Positions 1-8,118 of a stretch of DNA of 64,000 nucleotides are shown here, in pieces. Source of the DNA: Neisseriaceae bacterium JH1-16 (lineage in GTDB: Bacteria; Pseudomonadota; Gammaproteobacteria; Burkholderiales; Chromobacteriaceae). Numbering within the stretch: the stretch's first letter is position 1; each line of letters opens with the position of its first letter. The stretch covers positions 1,253,032-1,317,031 of the forward strand of contig JAPDNP010000001.1 of assembly GCA_025989215.1 (NCBI GenBank). Reading direction: 5' to 3'. Both the position numbers and the translations under genes were made by a program. The notes beneath the pieces were generated by a model. The model did not search any database. It was not told where the DNA came from and worked only from the letters and a program-made list of their open reading frames with translations.

Positions 1-143
1 GCGAGATAAGCACGATCCGCAGTGCTGTTCTGACGAGTGAACGAATAGAAGATCGGCACCATGCTGGGCGGATTCATGATCGGCAGCAGGCCGGCCACGA
101 TGAACAAATATTTGCTGGTGAAATGCGTCAACAATTCCGCCAT
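1..143 (-). CDS. MarC family integral membrane protein (N-terminal part only)
   Basis: The reverse strand from 143 to the left edge reads 47 codons beginning MAELLTHFTSKYLFIVAGLL and continuing through PIMNPPSMVPIFYSFTRQN. A first membrane segment followed by an 'MNPPxxVPIF' loop is the recognisable start of MarC/UPF0056 proteins (family motif NP.G..P.F). These are inner-membrane proteins of unclear transport function; the old link to multiple antibiotic resistance was withdrawn. A GGAG lies 7 bases before the ATG. The rest of the gene is outside the window, so length and integrity cannot be judged. Confidence 0.7.
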   Translation of the reverse strand, partial: MAELLTHFTSKYLFIVAGLLPIMNPPSMVPIFYSFTRQNSTADRAYL

Positions 144-371
144 GAAGGCTCCGGGCGCAGGCAGGTGAATGAAGCAACGATTCTAGCATTGCCATTGGCG
201 TCGCAGTTGGCCTGACCATATACAAACTCCACTGCGAACGACATCGGCAGGCCGACTTCATCTTTGAATGGCATTTTTATGTCCCGGCGCCACCTCTCTA
301 CCCTTTTTTTACGGCACGCCCCCTAGCATCAGCTGACGACTCAATCGATCCTTGCTTTGCCAGGAGGCATC
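144..371. other. intergenic stretch, no gene seen
   Basis: Between the divergent MarC start and the small frame at 372 there is no convincing coding sequence. A run of seven T at about 304-310 follows a weakly structured segment. It must contain the MarC promoter, but I see no clear -35/-10 pair. Confidence 0.4.
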
Positions 372-599
372 ATGCCGCTGCTCGCCCCCCGCCATCCGCA
401 GCCCTCCGCCCCGCAACACACAGCGGCGGCGCTGCGCCTACACCACAGTTCGGCCCATTATTCTCGCCTGATACGGCGCGGCCTGTACCGGCGGGCTTAC
501 TGGCTGTCCAGGCTGGGGCACCCGGCAGGCATTCCGCTGCGCTGCTGGGCCAACCGACGTTGTTCGGCACCTAGTCACCCGCTAAGTCGCCGCCGTTGA
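372..599 (+). CDS. possible small Arg/His/Ala-rich protein, doubtful
   Basis: A 75-codon frame starts at ATG 372 with a perfect AGGAGG at 362-367, four bases upstream, which is the only reason to list it. The product is rich in Arg, His, Pro, Ala and Ser, has no hydrophobic signal or recognisable domain, and reads like a shifted GC-rich frame. The strong ribosome site may serve a genuine small protein, a leader peptide, or a gene broken by a frameshift. I do not recognise it. Confidence 0.25.
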   Translation: MPLLAPRHPQPSAPQHTAAALRLHHSSAHYSRLIRRGLYRRAYWLSRLGHPAGIPLRCWANRRCSAPSHPLSRRR

Positions 600-695
600 A
601 CGCCCGTCACGGCTCGCATCACGGCCCTTTGTTTGTCCCCGCGGCATCGCCTTGCCCGACCTATGCTTGAGGCTCCATCCACCAAGGAGCACGCC

Positions 696-998
696 ATGGT
701 CCGCTGCGCACTGTTTGTCCGCCTGCAAGCCAAACCCGGCAAGGAGGAAAAGCTTGCCGGCTTTCTCGCCACCGGCCTGACGTTGGCCGAACAGGAAAGC
801 GCCACGCCGGTCTGGTTTGCCTTGCGACTTTCGCCGAGCGAGTTCGCCATTTTCGATGCCTTTGCCGACGATGCCGGCCGCCAGGCACACCTGAGCGGCC
901 CGATCGCCGCGGCCCTGATGGCGAATGCCCCCGATCTGCTGTCGAGCCCGCCGTCGATCGAGCGCATCGACGTGCTGGGCGCCAAGCTGCCGGGCTGA
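696..998 (+). CDS. antibiotic biosynthesis monooxygenase (ABM)-fold protein
   Basis: The 100-residue product MVRCALFVRLQAKPGKEEKL matches the small ABM/quinol-monooxygenase fold (ferredoxin-like dimeric alpha-beta barrel). It shows the early 'xxAKPGKEEKLAGFL' strand-helix and the later 'AIFDAFADDAGRQAHLSG' segment, where family members keep a conserved His in A..AH...P. Such proteins oxidise quinol-like or aromatic compounds or degrade heme, so the substrate here is unknown. The start at 696 follows AAGGAG at 685-690; an in-frame ATG further up lacks such a site. A 9-mer repeat (TTGGCCGAA, 783-791) encodes Leu-Ala-Glu inside it. It is convergent with the DUF4337 gene, 4 bases from its stop. 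Confidence 0.75.
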   Translation: MVRCALFVRLQAKPGKEEKLAGFLATGLTLAEQESATPVWFALRLSPSEFAIFDAFADDAGRQAHLSGPIAAALMANAPDLLSSPPSIERIDVLGAKLPG

Positions 999-1002
999 GC
1001 AC

Positions 1003-1584
1003 TCAGGACAACAGCGCCACCAGCCAGTCCGGGTGGATGGCCCAGCCGGCAAAGGCCGCCACCCCGGACAGTATGCCGAAGCTGCCGAGCAACCAGGCGC
1101 AGATCAGCGGCAGCCAGTTGCTGGTCAGCGCCGCCACCGCCGCCACCGCCGCACAGGCCACCGATACCGACAGCGCAGCGTCGCACAGGTCGAACTGGTC
1201 GTCGTGGTAGTTGAGCCGGTCGTACTCGGCCTCCTTGCCGCGCGCCCGTTCGGCCAACTTCTTGCCCTCGCCGCGGTAATGTTCCGCCTCGGCGGCCAGC
1301 CGGCGGCTGTCGGCCCGATCATCCGCCCCGCCCTTGAGCAGCCCCGCCTCGGTCAGGAGCAGTTGCTGATGCTGCTCGCTCTCGACGAAATGCAGCTTGA
1401 TACGGACGGCCTGGTATTCGTTCCACAGATCGACCGCATCGGCCTTAGCCAGCTGCATCGCCTGGACGATGTTGTCGTCCTTGACCTTGCAGATCGCCAT
1501 GAACACCGAAAACACCACCACGGTCAGGGCCACCAGATTGGTCAGCCGTTTCTCGCGCGCCTCGCCACTGACTTCGACGTCCAT
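1003..1584 (-). CDS. DUF4337 family membrane protein
   Basis: 193 residues. The N-terminus MDVEVSGEAREKRLTNLVAL is followed by a first membrane helix. A long charged helical segment comes next (about residues 40-120, with EAEHYRGEGKKLAERARGKE and the family-typical 'LNYHDDQFDLCDAAL'), then two C-terminal membrane segments around residues 135-190. This is the DUF4337 architecture: a short anchor, a coiled periplasmic or cytoplasmic arm and a terminal helical hairpin. Function is unknown. Start 1584 follows a GGAG-type site. The gene carries a copy of the 9-mer repeat at 1249-1257. It stands alone, convergent with the ABM gene. Confidence 0.8.
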   Translation of the reverse strand: MDVEVSGEAREKRLTNLVALTVVVFSVFMAICKVKDDNIVQAMQLAKADAVDLWNEYQAVRIKLHFVESEQHQQLLLTEAGLLKGGADDRADSRRLAAEAEHYRGEGKKLAERARGKEAEYDRLNYHDDQFDLCDAALSVSVACAAVAAVAALTSNWLPLICAWLLGSFGILSGVAAFAGWAIHPDWLVALLS

Positions 1585-1661
1585 GACTCTCCTTCCGCTC
1601 CAAACCCTACAGCGACTCTAGTGCAGATTTCGCGCATCCGACGGGCCAACGAAGCGACGCC

Positions 1662-2084
1662 CTACCAGCAACGGCCGTTCGGATCGGGCCAGGACACAGA
1701 GAAGGCCAGCTCCCGGCCACTGCATCGATCACGGTAGCGGACCGACTCCAGTACCGCGCCCTGAATCACGACCTCGTATTCACCCTGCCCACCGGCCGAA
1801 ACCTCGCGCCACAAATAGGTGAATTCGTGGGGGCGGCCGGGCACCAGCTCCTGTTCGGCCAAGATCTTCACATAACGGAGCGCAATCGCCTTACCGCCGC
1901 CGCGCTGGTAACGGATCTGGTCCCGGCCCGGCGTATCGAAGTCGAGGCTCAACTGCGCGTACACCGGTCGACCGGGCGCGTCGGCCGACAGGCATTGCAC
2001 CAGGGGCTCGGCCCAGACGGTCTGGGCCAGCAATAGGCAGCTCAGCCACAGCAGCCGACAGACGCCCGGTTTCCGGCATTCCAC
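1662..2084 (-). CDS. small secreted protein of unknown function
   Basis: The product begins with a positively charged stretch and a hydrophobic segment, CRLLWLSCLLLAQTVWA, followed by a likely signal-peptidase site before EPLVQC. The mature part of about 110 residues is predicted beta-rich and contains two later cysteines (RYRDRCSG and the C-terminal NGRCW) that could pair with VQC. I chose GTG 2084 because GGAGA lies nine bases upstream; a TTG at 2105 would add seven residues. No family is recognised. It is divergent from pheC with about 160 bases between. The 9-mer repeat occurs at 1854-1862. Confidence 0.6.
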   Translation of the reverse strand: MECRKPGVCRLLWLSCLLLAQTVWAEPLVQCLSADAPGRPVYAQLSLDFDTPGRDQIRYQRGGGKAIALRYVKILAEQELVPGRPHEFTYLWREVSAGGQGEYEVVIQGAVLESVRYRDRCSGRELAFSVSWPDPNGRCW

Positions 2085-2241
2085 GTGTTGAGGTCTCCAT
2101 CGCAAGAAACAGCCAGCCGGCTTGACGCCGCCGGCCTTGGACAGGTTTTATACCAGCGTCACCTATCACGACCAAGAGAAAGGACAGGCGCACGGCGGAC
2201 TCGTCCGGGGCCCTGACCTTTCCGCCCCGACAAGGAACCCC

Positions 2242-3003
2242 ATGCTCAAGCGCCTCGCCCTGTTGCCCCTGCTGCTCGGTGCCTCCCTCGCCGCCCAGGC
2301 CGCCGCCATCGACACCATTGCCCAGACCGGCGTACTGCGTGTCTGCATGCCCGGTGACTACAAACCGTTCAGCTACGCCACGGCCCCCGGCGTCTACGAG
2401 GGCCTGGATGTCGATCTGGTGCAGTCGCTGGCCGCCTCGCTCGGCGCCAGGGTGCAGTTCGTGCCGACCAGTTGGCCGAAGCTGATGGACGACTTCACCG
2501 CCGGTAAATGCGACATCGCCGCCGGTGGCATTTCGGTGTCGCTCGACCGCCAGCGCAAAGCCTGGTTCAGTGCGCCCTATATGGTCAATGGCAAGGCGCC
2601 GCTGGTGCGTTGCGCCGACGTGAAGCGCTATCAGACGCTGGCGGACATCGATAAGCCCGGCGTGCGGGTAATCGCCAACCCGGGCGGCAGCAACGAGCGC
2701 TACGCCCGCGCCCACTTCACCCACGCCACGCTGACGCTGCATCCGGAAAACCTGACGATCTTCGACGAGCTGCTGGCCGGCCGCGCCGACGTGTTCGTCA
2801 CCGAGTCGGCCGAAGCGCGCGTGCAGCAGCGGCTGCGCCCGGGCCTGTGCGCGGTAAACCCGGACAAGCCGCTGCAGTACAGCGAAAACGCGCTGCTGCT
2901 GCCGCGGGGCGACGTCGACACCAAGGCCTATGTCGACCAGTGGCTGCACCTGCTGCAGGCCGGCGGCGACGACCAGAGAATCAGCCAGCGCTGGATCAAT
3001 TGA
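2242..3003 (+). CDS. pheC: periplasmic cyclohexadienyl dehydratase (prephenate/arogenate dehydratase)
   Basis: 253 residues with a signal peptide (MLKRLALLPLLLGASLAAQA). The mature protein has the fold of amino-acid-binding proteins of ABC transporters, but its closest recognisable relative is Pseudomonas PheC. Matching segments are 'LRVCMPGDYKPFSY', 'NPGGSNERYARAHF', 'HPENLTIFDELLAGRADVFV', 'TESAEARVQQRL', 'LCAVNPDKPL' and 'KAYVDQWLHLL'. PheC converts prephenate to phenylpyruvate or arogenate to phenylalanine in the periplasm. The acidic residue and Glu of 'TDxxEAR' are kept here as TESAEAR. No ABC permease or ATPase lies nearby, which fits an enzyme rather than a transporter subunit. Start 2242 follows AAGGA. 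An alternative is a plain solute-binding protein. Confidence 0.75.
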   Translation: MLKRLALLPLLLGASLAAQAAAIDTIAQTGVLRVCMPGDYKPFSYATAPGVYEGLDVDLVQSLAASLGARVQFVPTSWPKLMDDFTAGKCDIAAGGISVSLDRQRKAWFSAPYMVNGKAPLVRCADVKRYQTLADIDKPGVRVIANPGGSNERYARAHFTHATLTLHPENLTIFDELLAGRADVFVTESAEARVQQRLRPGLCAVNPDKPLQYSENALLLPRGDVDTKAYVDQWLHLLQAGGDDQRISQRWIN

Positions 3004-3302
3004 CCCTCGGCGCCTGGCTGCCGATCTCGCACACAGCCCTCGTCTGGCACGGCTGACGGCCGCGCCGTTCGGCCAACCTTCCGGCTCCCTCCCAGACCCG
3101 CGCGCCTGACGCTGAATAGGCAGGCGCCATCCCCCCTCCGATCCCGCTTTGCCCAACGCCGTAGCGACACGCCAGCGCTAAACTGTCGGGCCGCCCGGCG
3201 CACGTCGCTGGCTTCTCGACCAGCCAGCTTGCACTTGCGCTGACTCGCCAACAACAACGGCTCCCACTCACGGCCGCCGTCGTCGTCATGGCCCGGGCCG
3301 CG
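3004..3302. other. convergent intergenic region with one 14-mer repeat copy
   Basis: The gap between the 3' ends of pheC and the acetyltransferase gene holds an exact AAGGTTGGCCGAAC copy at 3067-3080 (reverse orientation). It also holds a small hairpin at about 3207-3229 (CTGGCT/AGCCAG). No coding sequence or U-tract terminator is evident. Confidence 0.5.
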
Positions 3303-3845
3303 TCAGCCCGTGGCCGGACACCACTCCGAATGCAGCAGCCCGAACACCCAGTCGTCGCACCACTCGCCGCGCAGCAGGAAATGTTCGCGCAGCACGCCTT
3401 CCAGCCGGAATCCGACCTTTTCCAGCACCTTGCGCGAACCGGCATTGCCGGCGGTGACGGTGGCCGTCAGCTTGTGATAACCGCAGTCGACCAGCGCGAA
3501 GCGCACCACCTCGCGCAGCGATTCAGTGGCATAACCACGCCCCTGTTGCTCCGGCAGCAGCAGGTAGCCGACTTCGGCCTGGCGGTGCGGCTGCCAGGCG
3601 CCGAGAAAACCGGTGACGCCGACCGGCTGGCCGTCTTCGCGTTCGCTGATCAACAGACAGAGCCCGTAAGGCGCCTGTATGTGCCAAGCCGGTAGCCGCT
3701 CGTCGAAGCGCTGCCGGATCTGCGCCTCATCCATTGGATCGGCGACATGGTCCAGCACGCCGGGCTCGCGGTGCAGCCGCAAGAACAACGGCCAGTCCTG
3801 CGCGTGCAGTTGGCGCATGGCCAGTCTTGGGGTGACAAGCTGCAC
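3303..3845 (-). CDS. GNAT N-acetyltransferase, RimJ/RimL type
   Basis: 180 residues with the RimJ/RimL layout: an opening 'LVTPRLAMRQLHAQDW', a central beta strand 'QAEVGYLLLPEQQGRGYATE' that includes the acetyl-CoA pyrophosphate loop (Q.GRGYA), then 'GYHKLTATVTAGNAGSRKVL' and 'EKVGFRLEGVLREHF'. These enzymes acetylate protein N-termini or small amines; the substrate cannot be deduced. The stop of the nitrobindin-like gene is three bases upstream of its start, so the two are almost certainly one transcript. Confidence 0.85.
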   Translation of the reverse strand: MQLVTPRLAMRQLHAQDWPLFLRLHREPGVLDHVADPMDEAQIRQRFDERLPAWHIQAPYGLCLLISEREDGQPVGVTGFLGAWQPHRQAEVGYLLLPEQQGRGYATESLREVVRFALVDCGYHKLTATVTAGNAGSRKVLEKVGFRLEGVLREHFLLRGEWCDDWVFGLLHSEWCPATG

Positions 3846-3848
3846 GGT

Positions 3849-4484
3849 TTACTCGGCTGGCCGGGCCAACGGATTCGGCGTGGCCTCGGCCACCTTGAAA
3901 AGCGTGTTGCGGTCGGTGTGGTGGAACGGTTCATCCTGTCCCTGGATCTGCAACACCGTGTCCTGGTCATAGCTCCAACTGCCGTCCTCGTTGAAGCTGA
4001 CACGGATGCGGTATTCCAGCGTCTTGAACGCGTGTTCGAGGAATGGTGCCGAGCAGATGCCGAAGGTGTCGGAACCATGGGTGGCGACCAGCTCGAAGCT
4101 GTCGGCGTCGGGCGCCGCCTTGCCGGCCGCCATCGCGGTCTGGCCGCGCGGGATGGTCAGCGTCTGGATCACCGTGCCGGTAGCCGGCTCCCACAGCCAG
4201 TAGCCGACCTGGTCGTGATAGGTCTTCACCTGTTCGGGCTTGGTGATGTGCAAGTGGTAGCGCAGCCCGTAGTAGAGCTGCGGGCCGTTGGTCTGCGCAT
4301 CGATCGGTTGCAGTTCGATGCGTTCCACATAGGCCTGCTTCTTCGGTCCGGCCTCCTTGGGCTTCACATCCAGGCCACGCCGGCCTTCCCAGATACCGGC
4401 CAGCCTAGCCAGCGGGCCGAGCTGGTTCAGCGTGTCGGCGTCGAAATCGGGCTCAGTGTAGATGTCTTTCGGAAAATCACTCAT
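3849..4484 (-). CDS. nitrobindin-like heme-binding beta-barrel protein (DUF1794 family)
   Basis: 211 residues. 'LGPLARLAGIWEGRRG' near residue 25 is the opening G.W.G strand of the THAP4/nitrobindin barrel. It is followed by barrel strands including 'GYWLWEPATGTVIQTLTIPR', 'SFELVATHGSDTFGICSAPF' and 'EYRIRVSFNEDGSWSYDQDT'. Family members bind ferric heme and may sense or scavenge nitric oxide, but the proximal His cannot be assigned safely here. The start at 4484 (MSDFPKD) is preferred over an upstream ATG because barrel homology begins soon after it. It leads a two-gene unit with the acetyltransferase. Confidence 0.7.
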   Translation of the reverse strand: MSDFPKDIYTEPDFDADTLNQLGPLARLAGIWEGRRGLDVKPKEAGPKKQAYVERIELQPIDAQTNGPQLYYGLRYHLHITKPEQVKTYHDQVGYWLWEPATGTVIQTLTIPRGQTAMAAGKAAPDADSFELVATHGSDTFGICSAPFLEHAFKTLEYRIRVSFNEDGSWSYDQDTVLQIQGQDEPFHHTDRNTLFKVAEATPNPLARPAE

Positions 4485-4567
4485 GCAGCATACCCCCTTG
4501 TGGTACATGGCAGTCGGCACCGTTATGCTCGGGCTCGGGAGGCCGTCATTACGGGATGGATCGAGAA

Positions 4568-4589
4568 TGGCCGCCAGGAAAGGCGGCCA
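4568..4589. terminator. perfect hairpin between slipin and nitrobindin-like genes
   Basis: Eight-base perfect arms TGGCCGCC (4568-4575) and GGCGGCCA (4582-4589) close a six-base loop 39 bases after the slipin stop. There is no U-tract, so it may be a weak terminator or an mRNA 3'-end stabiliser. Confidence 0.4.
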
Positions 4590-4627
4590 CTCCGACATCA
4601 TACCCGCAGGGGTAGTGCTATGGGGGC

Positions 4628-5413
4628 TCAGGCCGGGGGCGGCTCCTGGGTACCGGCGCTGTCCCGTTTGAGCGTGGCCGCCAGCCAGTCGGCCGGCAGC
4701 GGAAATACGATGGTGTTACTCTTGTCGCCGGCGATATTGGTGAGCGTCTGCAGATAGCGCAGCTGCATCGCCTGCGGCTCCTTCGCCAGCGTCTGTGCCG
4801 CCTGCAGCAGCCGTTCGGCCGCCTGCATCTCGCCCTCGGCATGGATGATCTTGGCGCGCCGCTCGCGCTCGGCCTCGGCCTGCTTGGCGATCGCGCTGAC
4901 CATCGATTCGCGCAAGTCGACCTGCTTGATCTCGACGTTGGACACCTTCAGCCCCCAGGCGTCGGTCTGCGCATCGAGCACCTTCTGGATGTCGAGGTTC
5001 AAGCGCTCGCGTTCGGCCAACAGCTCGTCCAGCTCGTGCTTGCCCAGCACCGAGCGCAGGGTCGTCTGCGACAGCTGGCTGGTCGCCTCGAGAAACTGCG
5101 CCACCTGGATGATGGCTTTTTCCGGGTCGATCACGCGGAAGTACACCACCGCGCTGACCGTGACCGACACATTATCGCGGGTGATCAGGTCCTGCGGCGG
5201 CACCGCGAACACCACGGTACGCAGGTCGACCCTCACCACCTGCTGCACCACCGGGATGATGATCACCAGCCCCGGCCCCTTTACCCTCCAGAAGCGCCCG
5301 AGCATGAACACCACGCCGCGTTCGTACTCGCGGAAGATGCGGAACGCCGACACCAGCAGCAGAAACAGCAGCAAGACCAACAGGCCGCCGAATCCCAGGG
5401 TAAATTCCATCAT
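4628..5413 (-). CDS. slipin (stomatin/SPFH band-7 membrane protein)
   Basis: 261 residues. An N-terminal membrane helix (GFGGLLVLLLFLLLVSAFRI) is followed by the SPFH domain with 'EYERGVVFMLGRFWRVKGPG', 'VDLRTVVFAVPPQDLITRDN' and 'VSVTVSAVVYFRV'. The Ala/Glu-rich coiled segment 'AIAKQAEAERERRAKIIHAE' typical of slipins comes next. Slipins oligomerise in membrane microdomains and are paired with NfeD proteases. Here the slipin start lies 14 bases after the nfeD stop, with AAGGAG eight bases before the ATG, so the pair is one operon and the NfeD protein probably processes or regulates the slipin. The 9-mer repeat occurs at 5012-5020. Confidence 0.92.
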   Translation of the reverse strand: MMEFTLGFGGLLVLLLFLLLVSAFRIFREYERGVVFMLGRFWRVKGPGLVIIIPVVQQVVRVDLRTVVFAVPPQDLITRDNVSVTVSAVVYFRVIDPEKAIIQVAQFLEATSQLSQTTLRSVLGKHELDELLAERERLNLDIQKVLDAQTDAWGLKVSNVEIKQVDLRESMVSAIAKQAEAERERRAKIIHAEGEMQAAERLLQAAQTLAKEPQAMQLRYLQTLTNIAGDKSNTIVFPLPADWLAATLKRDSAGTQEPPPA

Positions 5414-5427
5414 CGCTGCGCTCCTTG

Positions 5428-6849
5428 TTATGGTTCCTTAAGCGGCGCCACCGTCAACACCAGCCCGTCCCGTCCAAGCACCTGCACCCGGCTGCCACGC
5501 GGCAACGGCGCGGCGCTGCGTACCCGCCAGCGCTCACCCTGCACCAGTGCCCAACCCTCCGCCTGCCCGCCGGGCAAATCGTCGAGCAGCTCGCCGATCT
5601 GATGCGCCAAGTGCTCGCTGCCGCTGACCACCGGCCGCCGTCGCGACCTGAGCACCATGCCCGACACGGCAAACACGAATAGCCCGGTCACCGCCGCCAT
5701 TGCCGCCACCAGCGAGGGCGGGATGCCGAGCCCTGGTACATCGGTGTCGATCAGCATCAACGCGCCGATCGAGAACGCGACAATGCCGCCGACGCCCAGC
5801 GTACCGAAGGTCGGCAGGAAGGCTTCGGCCAACAGGCAGCCCAGCCCCAAGAGCACCAGCGCGAGGCCGGTGTAATTGATCGGCAGCATCTGCAAGGCGT
5901 ACAGGCCGACCAGCAGGCAGATCGCGCCGGCCAGGCCCGGCAGCACGTAGCCGGGGCTGGAGAACTCGAAGAACAGCCCGTACATGCCGATCATCATCAG
6001 GATCAGCGCCACGCTCGGGTCGGTGACGGCCGCGAGGAAGCGGTCGCGCCAGCTCGGTTCTATCGTCACCACCATCGCGCCGGCGGTATGCAGCACGCGC
6101 GTACCGGCGTTGGTGGTCACCTTGCGGCCGTCGAGCTGATGCAGCAGATCGGGCAGATCGCGCGCGGTCAGGTCGATCACCCGCTGCGCCAACGCCTCGT
6201 TCGCCGACAGGCTCACCGCCTCGCGCACCGCGTGTTCGGCCCACTGCTGATTGCGCCCACGCAGCTGCGCCAGCCCGCGGATATACGCGGCCGCATCGTT
6301 GACCTGCTTGCGCTCCATCGTGGTGGTCTGGGTCTCGCCTCCCGAGGCACTCTTGGCGGACTTGTCGTCGTTGGGCGCCTTGACCGGCGACGAGGGCTGC
6401 TCGCCGCCCATGCCGATCTGTACCGGCGTCGCCGCACCCAGATTGGTGCCGGGCGCCATGGCGGCGATATGGCTGGCATAGAGGATATAGGTGCCGGCGC
6501 TGGCGGCGCGCGCACCACCCGGGGCGATGAACGAGGCCACCGGCACCGGCGAGGCGAGGATCGCCTGGATGATCTGCCGCATCGACACGTCGAGCCCGCC
6601 CGGCGTGTCCATCTGCAGCACCACCAGCTCGGCCTTGTCCTGCTGTGCCTGGGCGAGACTGCGGGTAAAGAAATCGGCGCGCGCCGGGCCGATCGCACCG
6701 GTCAGCGGGATCACCACAACATGCGGTTGGGCCGCCCCCGTCGCGGCCATGGCAAAACCCAGGCACAACGCGGCCGCGAGGCGCAGGCAGCGCCCCTCGC
6801 ACGAACTGAGTGCCTGAACGCAGAGATGCAGCAATCGGCCCGGTTTCAT
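5428..6849 (-). CDS. NfeD family membrane-bound serine protease, long form
   Basis: About 473 residues, with a signal/anchor segment (LRLAAALCLGFAMAATGAAQ). A ClpP-like protease domain follows, with 'VVLQMDTPGGLDVSMRQI' and 'ARAASAGTYILYASHIAAMA', where the SAGTYI serine is the expected nucleophile. After a Lys- and Ser-rich linker with 'ATPVQIGM' there are four to five membrane segments (about residues 285-400) and the small OB-fold NfeD tail ending near 'GRDGLVLTVAPLKEP'. This full-length arrangement resembles the 1510-N/NfeD proteases that cleave the C-terminus of the neighbouring stomatin. Start 6849 lacks a strong ribosome site and could be further upstream. The 9-mer repeat occurs at 5824-5832. 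Confidence 0.9.
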   Translation of the reverse strand: MKPGRLLHLCVQALSSCEGRCLRLAAALCLGFAMAATGAAQPHVVVIPLTGAIGPARADFFTRSLAQAQQDKAELVVLQMDTPGGLDVSMRQIIQAILASPVPVASFIAPGGARAASAGTYILYASHIAAMAPGTNLGAATPVQIGMGGEQPSSPVKAPNDDKSAKSASGGETQTTTMERKQVNDAAAYIRGLAQLRGRNQQWAEHAVREAVSLSANEALAQRVIDLTARDLPDLLHQLDGRKVTTNAGTRVLHTAGAMVVTIEPSWRDRFLAAVTDPSVALILMMIGMYGLFFEFSSPGYVLPGLAGAICLLVGLYALQMLPINYTGLALVLLGLGCLLAEAFLPTFGTLGVGGIVAFSIGALMLIDTDVPGLGIPPSLVAAMAAVTGLFVFAVSGMVLRSRRRPVVSGSEHLAHQIGELLDDLPGGQAEGWALVQGERWRVRSAAPLPRGSRVQVLGRDGLVLTVAPLKEP

Positions 6850-6939
6850 CGCATGGTGCCGGCAGGGCCTGTGCCCCGATGGCAAGAGAAGGAGATACTT
6901 CCAGCTTATGCCGACTCCGCACGCGTCGCTGGAATAAGA

Positions 6940-7047
6940 GCTGCTGACAAAACCCGGCATGGCGGTGACGGCTAGGCACGCTGCCGCAGACGGTACAAGC
7001 AGTACGGCAGGCCACGTAACAATGCCGGGAGAGCTTTGTCAGCGGCG
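6940..7047. repeat. palindromic intergenic element, copy A
   Basis: The ends are a long imperfect inverted repeat: GCTGCTGACAAA with CCCGGCAT on the left (6940-6960) and ATGCCGGG with CTTTGTCAGCGGC on the right (7022-7046). Read on the reverse strand, its interior aligns with the element at 41089-41200 (shared ACG..GCC, GCCGTA, GCGG, GCCGGG blocks). It encodes nothing and looks like a short non-autonomous hairpin repeat. Confidence 0.6.
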
Positions 7048-7083
7048 CTAAGGCAACGCGGCCCGATCGCATTGCCGCATTCC

Positions 7084-7092
7084 TTCGGCCAA
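7084..7092 (-). repeat. intergenic TTGGCCGAA copy
   Basis: TTCGGCCAA on the plus strand, 31 bases 3' of the SMP-30 gene stop (minus-strand gene ending at 7123). Confidence 0.6.
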
Positions 7093-7122
7093 GCCGCCCG
7101 GCATCTGCACCGAGCGGTGTGA

Positions 7123-8118
7123 CTACCTCGGCAGCGTTCGCGATTGAATGTCGAACGGCACGTTGCGCGGCACCTTGGCGTCGTCGTGCGCGTGGCTGAA
7201 CAGCAGCGAGTACTTCGACTCGATGAAATACACCCGGTCGCCGACGATCACCCCGGACGATGGATCGTTGAGCCCCGCCACGATGGTCTGCAGCGTCGCG
7301 CTGCGCCCGTTGATCGTGGCCACGCTGACCTGGCCGCCGTACGGCCCGTCCTTGCCGAAGGCATTGCTCTCGAAGATCACCAGCCGGCCCGGCCCGGCAG
7401 AGCGGATCGCATCGGCGTTCTTCAGCGTGCGCGGCATGTCGATGCGGGTGAGTGCGCCGGAACTGCCGTCCGGTTCGATCGCGATACGCTGCAGCCAGGG
7501 CACCGCCGAGACCGCGCTCACATAGAGCTGTCGATCGCCGTCGAGCGCGATGCCGTTCAGGAAGAAGCCGTCGTTGCCCGCCGACAGCGCCGGGTCTTCC
7601 TTCCAGATGCGAAGCGCCGTCTCACCGGGCATGAGGCGCAGCACTCGCGGGTGGAACGAATCGGTCACGTACAGCGTGCCGTTACGGTCCTGCACTAGGT
7701 CGTTGCAGTAACCCTTGTCCGGCATCGGGTAGCTGGCGCGCGGCTCGCCGCTGTCCAGATCGTAGCTTTTCAGCGCGCTGGGCGTGGACGGCACCGTGGT
7801 GTAACCCAGGTTGCCCGAACAGATCCACAACAGCCGGCGCGCAGCGTCGACCAGCACACCCTGCCCGTTGGCGAGGCCGTTCGAGCCCGGCTTCACCAGG
7901 ATTTCCGGTGCTCCACCCCGCGGCCTGATCCGCGCCACCGCCCCCTGCCGCCAGCTGCCGACATAGAACGAGCCATCGGGCCCGGTGGCGAGGCTCTCCG
8001 GATACCAGTCGGCCGGCAGCGCCAGCGTGGTCGCCGGCTCGGCGGCAAGCGCCACCCCGTGTCCCCACAACAATGCGGCGACCATGGCGGCCTTGAGTAA
8101 GGAACGTGTCGGTTTCAT
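7123..8118 (-). CDS. secreted SMP-30/gluconolactonase-like beta-propeller protein
   Basis: 331 residues with a signal peptide (LLKAAMVAALLWGHGVALAA). The mature protein is built of repeated propeller blades such as 'YPESLATGPDGSFYVGSWRQ', 'NDLVQDRNGTLYVTDSFHPR' and 'LNGIALDGDRQLYVSAVSAV'. These are typical of the SMP-30/LRE (lactonase-like) superfamily, whose members hydrolyse lactones with a divalent metal; the N and D residues of 'GYCNDLV' and 'LNGIAL' are plausible ligands. The substrate is unknown. It is divergently transcribed from the LysR gene, the common arrangement of a target and its regulator. Confidence 0.8.
   Translation of the reverse strand: MKPTRSLLKAAMVAALLWGHGVALAAEPATTLALPADWYPESLATGPDGSFYVGSWRQGAVARIRPRGGAPEILVKPGSNGLANGQGVLVDAARRLLWICSGNLGYTTVPSTPSALKSYDLDSGEPRASYPMPDKGYCNDLVQDRNGTLYVTDSFHPRVLRLMPGETALRIWKEDPALSAGNDGFFLNGIALDGDRQLYVSAVSAVPWLQRIAIEPDGSSGALTRIDMPRTLKNADAIRSAGPGRLVIFESNAFGKDGPYGGQVSVATINGRSATLQTIVAGLNDPSSGVIVGDRVYFIESKYSLLFSHAHDDAKVPRNVPFDIQSRTLPR

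Noticed and set aside
6850-7072. Upstream extension of nfeD to an ATG beyond 6849
   Set aside because: The extra N-terminal residues do not resemble NfeD proteins and would place the signal segment far from the start.
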